DNA of 64,000 nt from positions 15,081,001 to 15,145,000 of the forward strand of contig OY756972.1 of NCBI GenBank assembly GCA_963580455.1. The letters are read 5' to 3'. Below the pieces are notes generated by a model that saw only the letters and a list, made by a program, of their open reading frames with translations, was not told the origin of the DNA and ran no database searches. Origin of the DNA: Euonymus europaeus (lineage: Eukaryota > Streptophyta > Magnoliopsida > Celastrales > Celastraceae). This document shows, piece by piece, positions 45,075-57,017 of the stretch (the stretch's first letter is position 1; each line of letters opens with the position of its first letter). The position numbers and the translations under genes were made by a program.

Positions 45075-45957
45075 TGTTAGGGTAAATTTATGGACATAGA
45101 TTATAGCTTAATCTATCATTACTCATTAGAGATAGTTTTTCCTTTGTTCATTGAATACCTCATACAAATATTTCAATGGAAGTGTTAACACCATTTCTCT
45201 GTAGGACCTGGCCCAGCCCATCAAGCTGGCCCATGATGGTTAGTCGAAGCTAGCTCAAGTAGATGAGAGAATAATAGCCTATGAAGAATTAATTGAGCCC
45301 ATGTGAGGGATTTTAAGTCCAGAAAGAAGTGTAACAGAGATGTTTCTACATATATCGATCGAGTAACTAAACATGGACAGGTGGCAAGAGTTGTGCAAAG
45401 ATTCAACTGTCAAGATTTGTTTCACTATATGGGAGTTCAGGATTATGCCAAGAAAAATAGGAATTAATGGAGACAAAACTTGAGACATGGCCATAAATGG
45501 TGGAAGACAGACATTAAGAAAGGTGGTAGATAGAAGAAAGGGACATCAAAAATCAAACAAAATAGAAGATCAGCGAATCAAACCAAAAAATTCAAGAGGA
45601 ATTGATTCAAGCAAATAGCATGCACCAGAGCCAAGATTTTTATTATTTTCCCAAGAAATGCCTTGCAATTATGTAATCTCAATATGTCATTCATTAGGAT
45701 ACTACTTCATTTTTGAACTATTACTTTCAAGTGTCAAATTGTCAACTATCATTGTCTCAATTTATGCTTGGTGTCATTCAATGTTTACTTCTTTTAATCT
45801 CAACAAAGCGCACCTTCATTGGAGTTGAGAAGCCTAGAATTAATAAGATCCAAAGGTAATTCGTACATTCGTTTGATTTAGTTAGAAAGTAATCGGTGTA
45901 ATTTTATTATTTTGACAGTTTGGGATACTATAATCTCTGGCACACTACAACAAACAC
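45075..45957 (+). repeat. 5' LTR of Tat-like Ty3/gypsy element (approximate)
   Basis: It lies directly before a gypsy primer region (TTTTTTGGCACACCCGGTGG at 45977) and gag. The start is placed at TGTTAGGGTAAATTT (45075), the end before the leader at AACAAACACC (about 45957). No partner LTR is present in the window, so the bounds are inferred. Confidence 0.45.
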
Positions 45958-46018
45958 CATTTTGGGCCAAAAACCTTTTTTGGCACACCCGGTGGGACTT
46001 CAAGAAATACGGAAATCA

Positions 46019-48039
46019 ATGGCACCACGAACTCGCACTGGTGGAAAGGAGCCAGTGAATGAAAATGATGACGATCCATCACATGAACATGTGCCAATAC
46101 AAGATGATATGAATGTTGCCACTTATGGTGACAATGAAGAAATTTTGGAGCAAATTGATAAGCCAGTAGGCTTATCAAAAGAGGTCGCCATCTTGTTCAA
46201 CCATCTTGCTAAAACACTGAAAAATATGGAGCTACGTTCTAATAAAACTATCGAGAGCATGGTGAAACAGGTGGAGCTTAAGTTCGAGCAGAGGTTGGAA
46301 AAGTTCACTGTAGGGGCATCCCATGATGCAGAAAAGTAATCCTATTGAATTGACTTCTCCTCACAACACACCACCACCGCTTAGGTCAACAGCCAATAGC
46401 CAGACTTTTGGCCAAACATTAATGGCAATACTAACCCAACAAATCATCCAGGCATCTACATGCCCCCTGAGGCAACAGGGCATAGTGCATACAATGGCTC
46501 TGTGGGAGGAGTCCCTGGAGGAAATAAAGGAACACAATGGGTCCAACCTATAGTTCCACCTCAGTTGCCACTAGTTGATCTACATGTTGTCAGATGGATC
46601 ATACAAGAATTATATGGCCAGAGCATGAGGCAAATGGGCCGGCCAGAATATCATAAGCCTTACCCAACTGCAATTGACCTAGAAAATCCTTATCCACGAG
46701 GATTTAGAGTGCCAGACTTCACTCTATTTTCTGGAGAAGAAGGATTACCCACGGTGGAACACATTGGTCGCTTTACTATGTAATGTGGAGAACTCACCAA
46801 TTATGACAATTTTGACAACCTGAGGCTCAGGTTGTTTCCACATCCACTGACAGGAGCTGCTTTTACTTGGTACTCCACATTACCAAGAAATTCCATCAAC
46901 ACATGGTGGGAGATGGAAGGATCATTTCACACTCAATTCTTCCGAGCTGATCCAGAGGTATATGTGGCTAAACTATCAAGGCTAGTGTAGAAACCTAGTG
47001 AAAACACTGATGCCTACATTGCACGTTTCAAGAAGTTGCGAAATGGGTGCAGGATTTATTTGCTTGAATCAAAGTTTGTCAAAATGGCATAGTGAGGGTT
47101 GGCTATCAAACTCAAAAAGAAATTTCAAGGTATGGAGTTTTATGATTTTTATGACATGCAAGCGAAGGTAGCTGAATGAAAAAGAAAGGAGAAAGAAATC
47201 TTTTCCGCTCAAGTCACAACAGAAAAGAAGATCTAGGTTTGCCCAGCGTTCACCTAACCCAAATCAGCTGAGGCAGCAAAGAAATAACCCTTGGTAGCAA
47301 TGTCAATTACACTTTTGATATATCTAAAACAGATGAAATTTTTGACTTTTTGTGGCAGGAAAAGTTTGTGACATTTTCGCTAGGGCATAAGCTACCATCT
47401 CCTGAGGAAATAAAAGGAAAAGACTATTGTAAGTACCATGATGTGTGGTCCCATGCAATCAACAACTGCTAGACATTGAAGAATATTATCCAGGAGAAGA
47501 TCAGCAAAGGAATCTTGTGTTTCCTTGACAAAGACTCTATGTTGGTTGATGAAGACCAGTTTCCTCCGGTAGCGACTTCCATGCACGCCATTGACGTGGA
47601 TTTACAAGACTATCTCAAACTCAAACGAAAATTGGAGAAAAGGAGTCAGACATGGGAGCCAAAGGCGTATTTTCCTCAACATAACAAAGGGAAAGAGAAC
47701 CAGTCAAGAAAAGTTTTTATAAAACTACTAGCCAATACCCCTCCGGATAAATGGCTGGTAGTGAGGCATAAGAATTTCCCAACGCCTCTAATTAGAACTC
47801 AGCTAAGGAGGAAGCAAAGGCAGTATGCTGCCTACATTCAGCGTTTACATGGGACAGAACGATCATTAGTCAAACAAAAGAGTTGGACTTGGGTTCGAAA
47901 AGATCAAGTAGGTGGTCAAATAGTAGTGAATCAACAACCATCTGTAAAAGACTTCACCGTTGGAACAATCCAGGTACCATATGATTGTGCTACTCCTCTC
48001 ACCGGGTTTGTAATTAGCATGCATGTTAAGATCAGTTAA
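46019..48039 (+). pseudogene. Tat-like Ty3/gypsy gag, decayed
   Basis: ATG 46019 starts MAPRTRTGGKEPVNENDDDP, with a helical segment KPVGLSKEVAILFNHLAKTL. After a stop at 46338 the reading resumes with GGNKGTQWVQPIVPPQLPLV, PYPRGFRVPDFTLFSGEEG, then the capsid core LRLRLFPHPLTGAAFTWYST, INTWWEMEGSFHTQFFRA, DAYIARFKKLRNGC (Retrotrans_gag type). The later frame 47290-48039 has KDYCKYHDVWSHAINNC (a zinc-finger-like segment) and a basic tail. At least five stops or shifts. No protease or RT follows: the element is cut at about 48040. Confidence 0.8.
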
Positions 48040-48040
48040 A

Positions 48041-49330
48041 AGAGGTAGTAATTAATATGAATTGTTTACAGTGGGATGAAGATAATTGTTAAATATTACA
48101 GACATAAATATCCACGAGATTGGGAAATCGAGAATCTACTTAAATTGGAACGTTAGAAATTATCAGGAATCGTTAAGAATTCAATGGAAAGTGGCAGTGT
48201 AGTAAATATGTCAAGGATTTATGTGGAATAAAAACATAGCTTAAAGGGTGGAGGTGTAAAATTGTTAGATAATTAGAATAATATAAAAACTGCACAGTAA
48301 TCGAGGCAAACCCTAGTATCCAACCAGGGTTAAGGGAGAGGGAGACAGACGGTTATGGAGGGGTGATTTTCAGAAATGGCTACAGACGGCAACGAGCTTG
48401 GCACAAGCAAAATGCACGTAAGGAGGGGAGAACAACTATGGAAGTTTCCGATCAAACAGAGCAAACTAGGGCTGTCGATCGACGGAGAGAAGGAGCAGCT
48501 GCCTTGACTTCGAAGGCGGATTCCTCCATGTTTTGATCACCATTCAAGTAAAGGGGGACGTCATTGCGTTAGTGGGGTTTTCCTCGACTGCCCGGTTCCA
48601 TCATCAGATGGGTCATCCTAACCCAAAACGTGAAGATGGGGGTACAACCGGGTCAGGCAGACCGATTGACCTATCTATCTTGGGGGATCAGATTTCATTT
48701 AATATTTTTATGTATTTAAAAATTAATACAAATGAATGCAATTAAGATGCTCAATAAGGTAAGTAATATTTCAACTGTGTTACGAAACTGGTTGGTTGAT
48801 GGAATTGTGTTCTTAATGCTATGTATTTACTGATTGACTGTGAATGATATTGTAGCGATTATATGAGAATTATTGTGCTGACGCATAGTGATGGATTATT
48901 AATTATTGAGATGGGTGCATGACATGGCATATTATACTGTAAACTTCATAAAATAGAAAATGTTTTATAAACCTAGTATAACTGCTACAAGAAGGGTGTA
49001 CTGTGGAGGTTATTATTATGGTTTACAAAATTGGAAAGAAAAACAAAGAATAAGATTATGTACAGAAAGTGTTCAATGATAGGATATTGAAAGGAAATCC
49101 CGATCGATTGCTCTATAGCGGTTTGCAAGGGTTAAAGGGCTCTAGTACTGATTAAAAATTTTAATTGATTGAGGTTTTTACTACCAAAGGAACTCATGTG
49201 CATATATACATAAAATGTTCCGTGTTGAGCCTTGGCTCATAACGTTCCGTGATGCAGGAGATAATGAGTATGTTGATTTGGCTGTTGATGGTGATATCAG
49301 GGATCATATAAAATATAAATATTATATTAA
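48041..49330 (+). repeat. Chromovirus-like LTR fragment 1
   Basis: It shares an ordered series of words with 59800-60620: TAAGTAAT(A)TTTCAACTGTG, ACTGCTACA(A)GA(A)GGGTGTACTG, TTGCTCTATAGC against TTGCTCTGTAGC, GAGCCTTGGCTCAT against GGGCCATGGCTCAT, and GCTGTTGATGGTGAT. No coding frame. The ends are not defined and no primer site is seen. Confidence 0.6.
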
Positions 49331-49900
49331 ATTGCATAAATACCCATTCAATTAATTAGAACAGAACTCACACGAGTGCTTTTATAACATTCTCTATTTA
49401 CGTACTCAAATACTAGTTTTTGATAATTTATAGTATTTCCATTAAGTATCATGATACAAGAAAGACAACAAATTACTAGTCAAGAAGCCCGCGATTGAGT
49501 AACCATCACTATGCATGTAAGGATAGACTCTCCCAACAATTAGGAGTGGGTTTGAATCCCTCATCTCCAATTCCTGTGACTCAAAAAAAGACAAAAAGAA
49601 AATGTGTGGTGAATTTTTTCCACCAAGGAGTAACACGTTTCCGGTCTATAGGCCTTAATCACACTTTTATTGGGAAAGTCCCCAGCTCTGCTCCTTGAAC
49701 CCTTGACCTCCTTAGAGTTGACTTCAGACACTACATCCACCACAAAATGAAACCAAAAAAAAAATGCTTAGGGACATTTTTTTTTGATCCTCTTCGCATC
49801 CAAAGATTTGCCAGACCATATGTATTGAAGAGACTATAAAACAGTCCTATAAACCTTTCTATATCAATAAAAATCATAATCCTTACAATATCATGCTCCT
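49331..49900. other. No recognisable feature
   Basis: AT-rich, with short frames only. A segment near 49500-49640 (GGGTTTGAATCCCTCATCTCC) resembles the tRNA-like text seen in SINE or LTR sequence, but nothing can be delimited. Confidence 0.35.
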
Positions 49901-49904
49901 TCTT

Positions 49905-50150
49905 CTATGGAGGTGGAGGTGGAGGTGGAGGTTTGGGAACCTTGTTGAGACTCTGTTCTTTTTTACAAAAATGGCTCCGTTACAGCTTGAACACGTGCAT
50001 TCACCAAAGCATCAAGGTTTCCTCTAATTGACTCATCCATTTCTCGATTTTCTTGGATGAGACGTTCTTCACGCTCTTTAGCTGTCTTTTTTTTTGAGCT
50101 AATTGATCCTGTAGGTCCGAAACCATAACCTGGGCAATGACTCTCCATCT
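49905..50150 (-). pseudogene. CACTA (En/Spm) transposase C-terminal scrap
   Basis: The minus strand from 50148 reads MESHCPGYGFGPTGSISSKK, then KEREERLIQENREMDESIRG, the GxGxGPT-then-coiled-coil region known from Ptta/En/Spm-type plant transposase proteins. After a stop, the GGTGGA repeat at 49908-49933 encodes a proline run on the minus strand, also usual there. Only about 250 bp remain. Confidence 0.55.
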
Positions 50151-50289
50151 TTCACCAGGACAATACATGGTTATCTATATGATATACAAAGTACTACAAT
50201 CAATGTCCCACCATTCCATCTAATGGAGTTAAAATTAGAGTACTACAATCAGTGTTCCACCAATTTTTTAATAATAAATGGATTTACGT

Positions 50290-50848
50290 AAATTGGGATA
50301 AGAATACATGGTTAACAATGGTAATGGGTTTTGTTTAATAGCTTCCATTTATTCTAAGTGTAGTAGAAATGAGAGAGTTCCTCTATGGAATGAACTTCAA
50401 CAAATCTCTCTTCTAGATCTGCCTTGGTGTATAGGTGGTGTTTTAATGTTGTGTTGTCTAGCATGGAAAAAAGGGGTTTATCAGACATACATAGGGATCC
50501 ACAAATGATTTCATTCAATGCTTGCATAATTCAAAAATCTTTGATCTTGGTTTTTCTGGAAGTAAATTTACCTAGACTAATAAAACTTGTTGGGCTAGAC
50601 TTGATAGAGTTTGTGGTAACCATGCTTGGCAATCCAAATTCTCCTCCACTATTGTGTCTCATCTGGCTAGAACTAATTCTGATCACTGCCCTCTCCTAAT
50701 AAATTTATGCAACATCCATTATGATGGTCCAAAACCATTTACATTTCTAAATGTCTGGACCAGTCACAACTCTTTCAAAGATGTTGTTAAGTCTAGTTGG
50801 GAAAAGGAAATTAATGGCCCCCTATTTTTATTGTTTGTGAAAAATTGA
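50290..50848 (+). pseudogene. LINE endonuclease (APE-type), C-terminal part
   Basis: The text spans three frames: IYSKCSRNERVPLWNELQQI, PWCIGG followed by FNVVLSSMEKRGLSDIHRDP, then KFTWTNKTCWARLDRV-type text and SHLARTNSDHCPLLINL. The terminal SDHCPLL is the conserved histidine motif of APE-like nucleases. Frameshifts near 50430 and 50560-50650 break it. Confidence 0.8.
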
Positions 50849-52570
50849 AGAGATTAAAAAGGGATATTCAACTATGGAACAAAGCTACCTTTGGGAATAT
50901 CTTTCAAAAAATCAAAATAGCTGAGCTATTTGTTGAGCAAGCTCAGTCTGATTATGATTCCATTCCATCTTTAGCTAACAAAATGGTTCTAAATAAGCAT
51001 AATGCTCAATTGACTGCTGCCTTATATCATGAGGAGATGTTTTGGAAGCAAAAAGCCCGTATAAAATGGTGTAAAAAGGGAGATGCCAATACTAAATTTT
51101 TTCATGCTTCTGTTAAAGCCAGAAGGAAAAATATTACCCTAGATCAACTTCAAGACAACAATGGTACCTGGTGTCAAGGTGAAAACCTTGATGCTGCCAT
51201 CATTGCCTACTTTCAGTATCATTTAACCTCTCCTTGTACTAAAAATCGGCCCAGATAACTGGGCAGTTTATTAGTTCAATTCCCCACCTAGTTTCCCAAG
51301 AGGATAATGACATGCTTGACTCCCCCCCATGCGATCAGGAAATTAAAAGGATTGTTTTTTCTATTAACCCTGATAGCTGTCCTGGTCCTAATGGCTTTTC
51401 TGGTCATTTTTTCCAACACTGTTGGGACATTGTTGAGCATAATGTTGGCGATGCTTGCAGAGCTTTTTGGCTTGGACATAAGCTTCCTAAAGCTTGTTCT
51501 AGTAGTTTGATTGCCTTAATTCCTAAAATTCCAAATCCAACTAAAATTTGTGAATTAAGACCAATAAGTTTGTGTGGTTCCCTAACCAAAAAATTTTCCA
51601 AACTTATGGCTGCCAGACTTAGTGTTATTCTTCCCAAAATAATATCTTCTAATCAATGTGCTTTTGTCAAAGATAGAGATATTTCTGAAAATATTTTGCT
51701 TGCTCAAGAGTTAACTTCTCATCTCAACAAAGAAATTAGGGGAAATAATATAATAATAAAACTGAATATGGCAAAAGCTTATGATCGTGTCTCATGGCTT
51801 TTCTTAACTCAAATGCTTAGGAAATTTTGTTTCAGCAAAGCCTGGATAGATCTCATCTTTAATTTGATTTCCAACAATTGGTTCTTTGTCCTCATAAATG
51901 GCAAATCAACTGGTTTTTTTAAATCAGAAAAGTGCCTGAGGCAAGGAGATCCCCTATCTCCTGCCTTGTTCATTATTATGGCATAAGCTTTCTCTAGAAA
52001 TCTTAACAAGCTTCATGATGAAACCCCTGCCTTCTCTTTTCATTGTAGCAGAAACATGGTTGCAATCTCTCACCTTGCTTATGCAGATGATATCGTTCTC
52101 TTCTCCAATGGGTCTAAGAAGGCTATTGATAGATTAATGCATATCATTGCTAATTATGAAATGTGCTCTAGTTAGCTTATTAACTCCTCTAAAAGTTGTT
52201 TAATTACCCCCAAGCATATGAATGTTTCCAGGTTTGACATAATTAAACTTCAAACTGGCTACCAAATAAAAGATCTTCCCATTACCTACTTAGGTTGTCC
52301 TCTTTCCAATGGCAAAATATTTTTTGCTTTTTGACAGATTAATTGAAAAATTCAAAAATCAATTGTTCAATTGGAGGACTGTAATGCTTTCTACTGGAGG
52401 AAGACTCATTCTTATAAAGCATGTTTTAAACTCTTTCTCAACCTTCCTATTTTCTGTCCTTGATCCTCCACGAAAAGTTATTCATCAATTAAATGCTTTA
52501 TGTGTTGATTTTTTTGGGGCAGCTCTGAGTTCGGTAAAACATTGCATTGAATTTCATGGAAAAAATTAGC
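50845..52570 (+). pseudogene. LINE reverse transcriptase
   Basis: 50845-51258 is the pre-RT segment (LKRDIQLWNKATFGNIFQKI, KARIKWCKKGDANTKFFHAS). 51312-51986 (224 aa) holds the RT fingers and palm: INPDSCPGPNGFSGHFFQHC, LIALIPKIPNPTKICELRPI, SNQCAFVKDRDISENILLAQ, LNMAKAYDRVSW, CLRQGDPLSPALFI. After a TAA at 51984 the same frame continues to HLAYADDIVLFSNG, with the catalytic YADD at 52080-52091, a TAG at about 52171, and DLPITYLGCPL. The first catalytic aspartate (normally K-x-D-M-x-K-A-Y-D) is N here (LNMAKAYD). Frameshift near 52310. Confidence 0.9.
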
Positions 52571-53500
52571 AAACCTTTTGTTGAAGGAGGTTTGGGCACT
52601 AGGAATTTCTCTGATATGATCCAAGCATTAGACTGCAAGTTGTGGTGGAAGTTTAGAACTTTAAAATCAATGTGGTCTTCTTTTATGAACCAAAAATACT
52701 GTAGTACATTTAATTCCTCTATTGCTCCATCCAATGGCTCTTCCTCTTGGAAAATATTATGTAGAGTTAGAACTTTAATGGAAAGTAATGCGTTTTTCCT
52801 TTTAGGAAATGGTGAGATTAACATTTGGAAAGATAAGTGGACTAAAGATGGCCCTTTAGATGAAAATTTTTCAGTTAACCCTTCATGGCCAATTCATCTT
52901 AGGGATTACTATTAATTTGAATAATGCTTGTAATATAAATTTCATGAGGAACCTCTTGCTTGAAGATTTAACTCAGGCAATCATTAAAGAAAATGTGATT
53001 CTAACAAATAATGCTGATAAAATGATTTGGAGTCCTGATGTCAATGGTGAGTTCACTGTTAAATCAACTTGGAAGGTTCTAGAAATTTTTTTATTTTCAT
53101 GCCTACATTAGATTATATTTGGCATCCCTCAATTCCTACAAAAGTTTCTATTTTCATGTGGAAACTTCTGCATAATAGGCTTCCTCTAGATGATAATCTG
53201 AAAAGAAAGGGAATTCAATTAGCCTCAAGATGTCAATGCTATAGTATTCCAAATGTTGAGTATGCCACCCATATTTTTGCTCTAAGTTCTGTTGCAATTC
53301 ATGTTTGGAAGATTTTCTCTAACATTTTTGAGTTGAATTATAGACATGAATCTATAAGATTATTGTTTGCTGAGTGGTGGAGAATTGGTAGGAAGCAGTC
53401 TGTTCTGGGAGCTTTGTCTGTGTTAGTCCCTGCAACAATTTGCTAGAATTTATGGAAGGCAAGGAACAATAGCAGGTATGAAAATAAATCAATGATGCTT
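52571..53500 (+). pseudogene. LINE C-terminal zf-RVT-like region
   Basis: Pieces include GGLGTRNFSDMIQALDCKLW, IWKDKWTKDGPLDE, DYIWHPSIPTKVSIFMWKLL and HNRLPLDDNLKRKGIQLASR with CQCYSIPNVEYATHIF. This is the familiar W..L....P.K...F.W....+.LP pattern between RT and RNase H. Three frames are used. Confidence 0.82.
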
Positions 53501-53645
53501 TAATCCTTATCATCATGGATCAAATTATGTTGTGCCTTCAAAGTCACTCAAAAAAGTATAAGATTTAAGTAAATGATCCTTTTCTGTATACTTTGTTCAA
53601 TATACCCTTACATCAGAAGAAAAGTTGTAGGCCCTTAATCCTATA

Positions 53646-54074
53646 TTGGATCCCTCTCCCCAGAATATGGTTAAAATAAATTGTGATGGAAGCTCTTTAG
53701 GAAATCCAGGGCATTCAGGTGGTGGTGGAATTATAAGAGATCACTTAGGAAAATTTAAAGGTGGTTTTTCCAATTATTATGGCCAAAACACCATTACTTT
53801 TGTTGAATTGGAAGCCATTTATGATGGCATTATGTTCGCTCTGTCCCTAAGATATACTAATTTGCTTATTGAGTCTGATTCATTAGTTGTGATTAATATT
53901 CTTTCTTCTGCATCAAAATGTCCTTGGTATCTGTTCTATTTAAAGCAACAAATTGACATCATAAGCAAGAACTTTCAGGTGCAATTCTGGCATCCCTCAC
54001 TCGGGGGTCGGGAGCACGTGGCGGACTTGCAAATAACTCAAAATCCTCCTTCCCAAACTCTGCGAATAACATAA
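53646..54074 (+). pseudogene. LINE RNase H domain
   Basis: This is 142 aa open: NMVKINCDGSSLGNPGHSGG, GGIIRDHLGKFKGGFSNYYG, FVELEAIYDGIMFALSL, LLIESDSLVVINIL, and REHVADLQITQNPPS. The catalytic D (NCDGS), E (ELEA), D (ESDS) and final D (HVAD) are all present, so the fold may be complete, but it is not joined in frame to the RT. Confidence 0.88.
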
Positions 54075-54110
54075 TGTATAAATACATTCAATAATACACA
54101 TCTAGTTCCA

Positions 54111-54534
54111 AGGCAGCAACTTGCAACACAACACAGCTGAGAAGAGCAATTTGCATTGGGTAGTTGGTTTTTCTTTCAATAAGGTTTTGTTGTTTGTTTT
54201 CCAAAAATAGTATTCTTAATTAGATCTATTGCATATATACTTCAAAATGGTCTATGATCACATGAGGAAGAACAGATGTTTGTTTTCACATTAAATAAAG
54301 ATGTTGCTGCATATGAATTAATTATTTCGCATAATTATGCATATGTATCTTAGATAATTAGAATTTGGGTTCTTCATACCTGGAATGCCGAGCTACTTTA
54401 TACCTTTAGCAAAAAATAACATGATCAAATTTCCATCTCATAAGATATAATTTGTTTCATTTGGTCATTGGTCATGAATACAAAGATATATGGCACACGT
54501 TTCTCAAAAGAAGAAAATAAAAGCAACATAAAGA

Positions 54535-54572
<38 letters not shown>

Positions 54573-55519
54573 TTATTAGCAAGCCAAGAAATCAATTCTA
54601 ATTGAGTAAACCAACATCCTAATTTTAGAAAGCACAAATGGGTTTGGTTATGGTGATCAAAGAACTAAGGTTTTGAACAATTTTATACCATAGATAACCA
54701 TATGGTAATGCAAATCAAGTACATGCAGTAGAGTTTATGTATATAACATCTAATATATGTCATCAACCAAGTACAGTGCACAATCCCACTAAAAAAAGGT
54801 ACAATACGCAATCTTAATTAGACAATCATATGATTATCCAAATAAATCTTACGGACTCCTCATAACCTTAACTATACATAAAATGATTCATGGAAAAAAT
54901 ATATATAAAATAAACAATATCAGTGATATATATAACATTTTTAAAAGACCAAATGTACACTCAAAAATTATTCTTTTATGCTTATTATCTTCGGTAATAC
55001 TAGTTGTACATGGATATATGTATCCATAATGTGTATATCCTATGTGGCATGACACGTTGGCAGCACAATCAACTTTTTTGAATTTTGAATATTCAAAAGC
55101 TGGTAATAATTACATTTCTACCATGGTCCGGTAACTAGAGTTAATGCCACATTTATCTAAAAAAACAACTGAGCTTCATAATGTAAAACCATTGACATTG
55201 CAACCCAAAAGAGGTTCTGGAAGCAACGAAAAAAATCGTCTCGTCCAGTAGCATTTTTTCTTCAATTTCGGCAATTATCGTTTCATGATCGTTGCCCTGT
55301 TCTTGTGTTTGGTGACCATTCACGTGGCTGGAACAATAGTGTGTCGATTTGCGGAAGACATGAATTCTGGTAATGGTGTTTTAGGATCCAAATGAATTAG
55401 ATGCACAATGAGTGATGGTGACGTGTTATTATTATTTTTATGTTGGTTTAATTTAACGTCCTTTAACTCAATTAAGACTCCTAGTGGATATGTGTGAGTC
55501 TTTTGTGCATAAATGATTG
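54111..55519. other. AT-rich non-coding stretch with microsatellite
   Basis: An (AT)n(GT)n run lies at 54535-54572. Otherwise only short frames. No element could be recognised. Confidence 0.45.
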
Positions 55520-56200
55520 CTATCACTTGGAATTTTGCTTTATCTACAATTGGTTACAGTAGATAAATGATAGATATCTCTTGGAGTTATGCTTTATCTA
55601 CAATTGGTTACAGGAGATAACAATCAGATCTTATCTTGATAATTCATGACTTGACTTTTGCACTTTATAAGGGACACACGTGAAAGTTGAAGGTGTGGAA
55701 GCAATTCCAAAGAAAAGTCTTATACCCATACACATAAGCTTGAGTTGTTGTTGTTATTCTCTCAAATATTTTTCTAGCAAATTTTGAGATGGTTCTTGTG
55801 AATCTTGCGTGATTGAGTAAAGAGAGAATTTTAGTGAGGTATTTATGTTTTGAGTGGTGATTCTTCAAAGAGGTTCAAATTGTGTTCTTGGTGGAGAAGA
55901 AGTTGATTCTTGTTTTGTGAAGTCTGTTGGAGGTGCCAAAAGCAAGCTCTACCTAAGTGGGTTGAGTGTTGAGTTGAAACATACGTTGAATGGAATGTAC
56001 AAGCGATGTCTTTAGGTTAAATATAGGGTTGTACTCTTGATTCGTGATTAGTGGAATATTTCTTAAGGTTGGTCGCTCATAGACTCGAGGTGTTTTTTGG
56101 ATTGGATTTTCCTTGTAAAATTGTGGTGTTCTTATTTCTTTTATTTTCCGCATTTTTAGTTTCCATATTTGTTGACTAACGATCTTGGTGAGAAACACCA
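55520..56200 (+). repeat. Copia LTR-like fragment, with ~53-bp tandem repeat at its start
   Basis: The text from 56060 (GGTTGGTCGCTCATAGACTC ... TTTTATTTTCCGCATTTTTA) looks like the R-U5 part of a Tork/Angela-type copia LTR. 55528-55575 and 55581-55618 repeat TTTATCTACAATTGGTTACA. Ends not defined. Confidence 0.4.
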
Positions 56201-57017
56201 AACTTTCAACATTCAATGTATATAGGAGCATATTGGGACTTATTATATTACAAGATGAATGAATGTGACAGATCAATTTTATGGTCATGGTATAGCTACT
56301 ATGGAGGCGGGTAGACTGAAAAATGAATGGAATGGGACTGAAAAAGTTTTAAATGTTTTGTTTTTTTACTATAATTTTTTTTTACTGGAATTATTTTACT
56401 GCTTATGTTCTCTGGTAGAACTCGATACAATACCGATCGGTTACTCCATATTGGCATACCATGACCGGGGCCTTAAGTAAATGGGGACAAAGGTTTAAAA
56501 GGAAAATAAAAGGGGACGAGTTGATAACATCATTGTTGCATTTACGCTAAAATATTACTTGTTGGGCTTCGGCTCACTATTATTCTATTGTGTTGTAAGT
56601 GATGACTTGATTGATGAGTATGCATATGATGTTGTTGATGGGGCTATTGTAGATCCATGAGTATCGGTTCATGTGGCAATTAAGTTAAATAGATTTTTTT
56701 ATTGATAAAGAATAGATTGAAGCTGCTCCATGGGATGGTTTACGTTATGTTTAATTTATGGATTTTGCTTAAATTTGACACATAAGCTAAGACTTGCAAT
56801 AGATTGTTATTGTAATAATTTTTGTGGTATGCATTTAATTCTGAGTTATTGGAATAATGATTTTGATTAGTCAAACCTTTGAGTCCCATAATAAATAATT
56901 AAGAGTATGCTTGTCAAATCTTGTGGCTCTATCAAAGAGGTGGAATTAAACCGATCGGTAGGGTAGTGACCACTCAATGAAACTTAGTGGTTGAGTGTCA
57001 TTGGGTGGGGTGTTACA
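56201..57017 (+). repeat. Chromovirus-like LTR fragment 2
   Basis: CTTGTTGGGCTTCGGCTCAC at 56559 matches CTTGTTGGGCCATGGCTCAT at 60535 and GAGCCTTGGCTCAT at 49229. It ends with GGGGTGTTACA at 57017, as does the better copy at 60990 (GGTGTTACA). No primer site follows, so it may be a solo LTR. Confidence 0.55.

Larger units (their letters stand above)
50290..54110 (+). mobile_element. L1-type LINE with RNase H domain, 5'-truncated
   Basis: Order of domains on the plus strand: endonuclease C-terminal part, reverse transcriptase, zf-RVT-like region, RNase H. The start of ORF2 and all of ORF1 are missing, as is usual for 5'-truncated LINEs. The 3' end is vague; there is no clear poly(A) or target duplication. 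Confidence 0.88.

Noticed and set aside
44885..45085. Leucine-rich-repeat receptor gene start
   Set aside because: Only a vague DLLSFKSLI likeness; no repeats, kinase or signal peptide follow. Kept as a flanking repeat.
49908..49933. GGTGGA microsatellite as an independent feature
   Set aside because: It is explained as the proline-run codons of the CACTA scrap on the minus strand.
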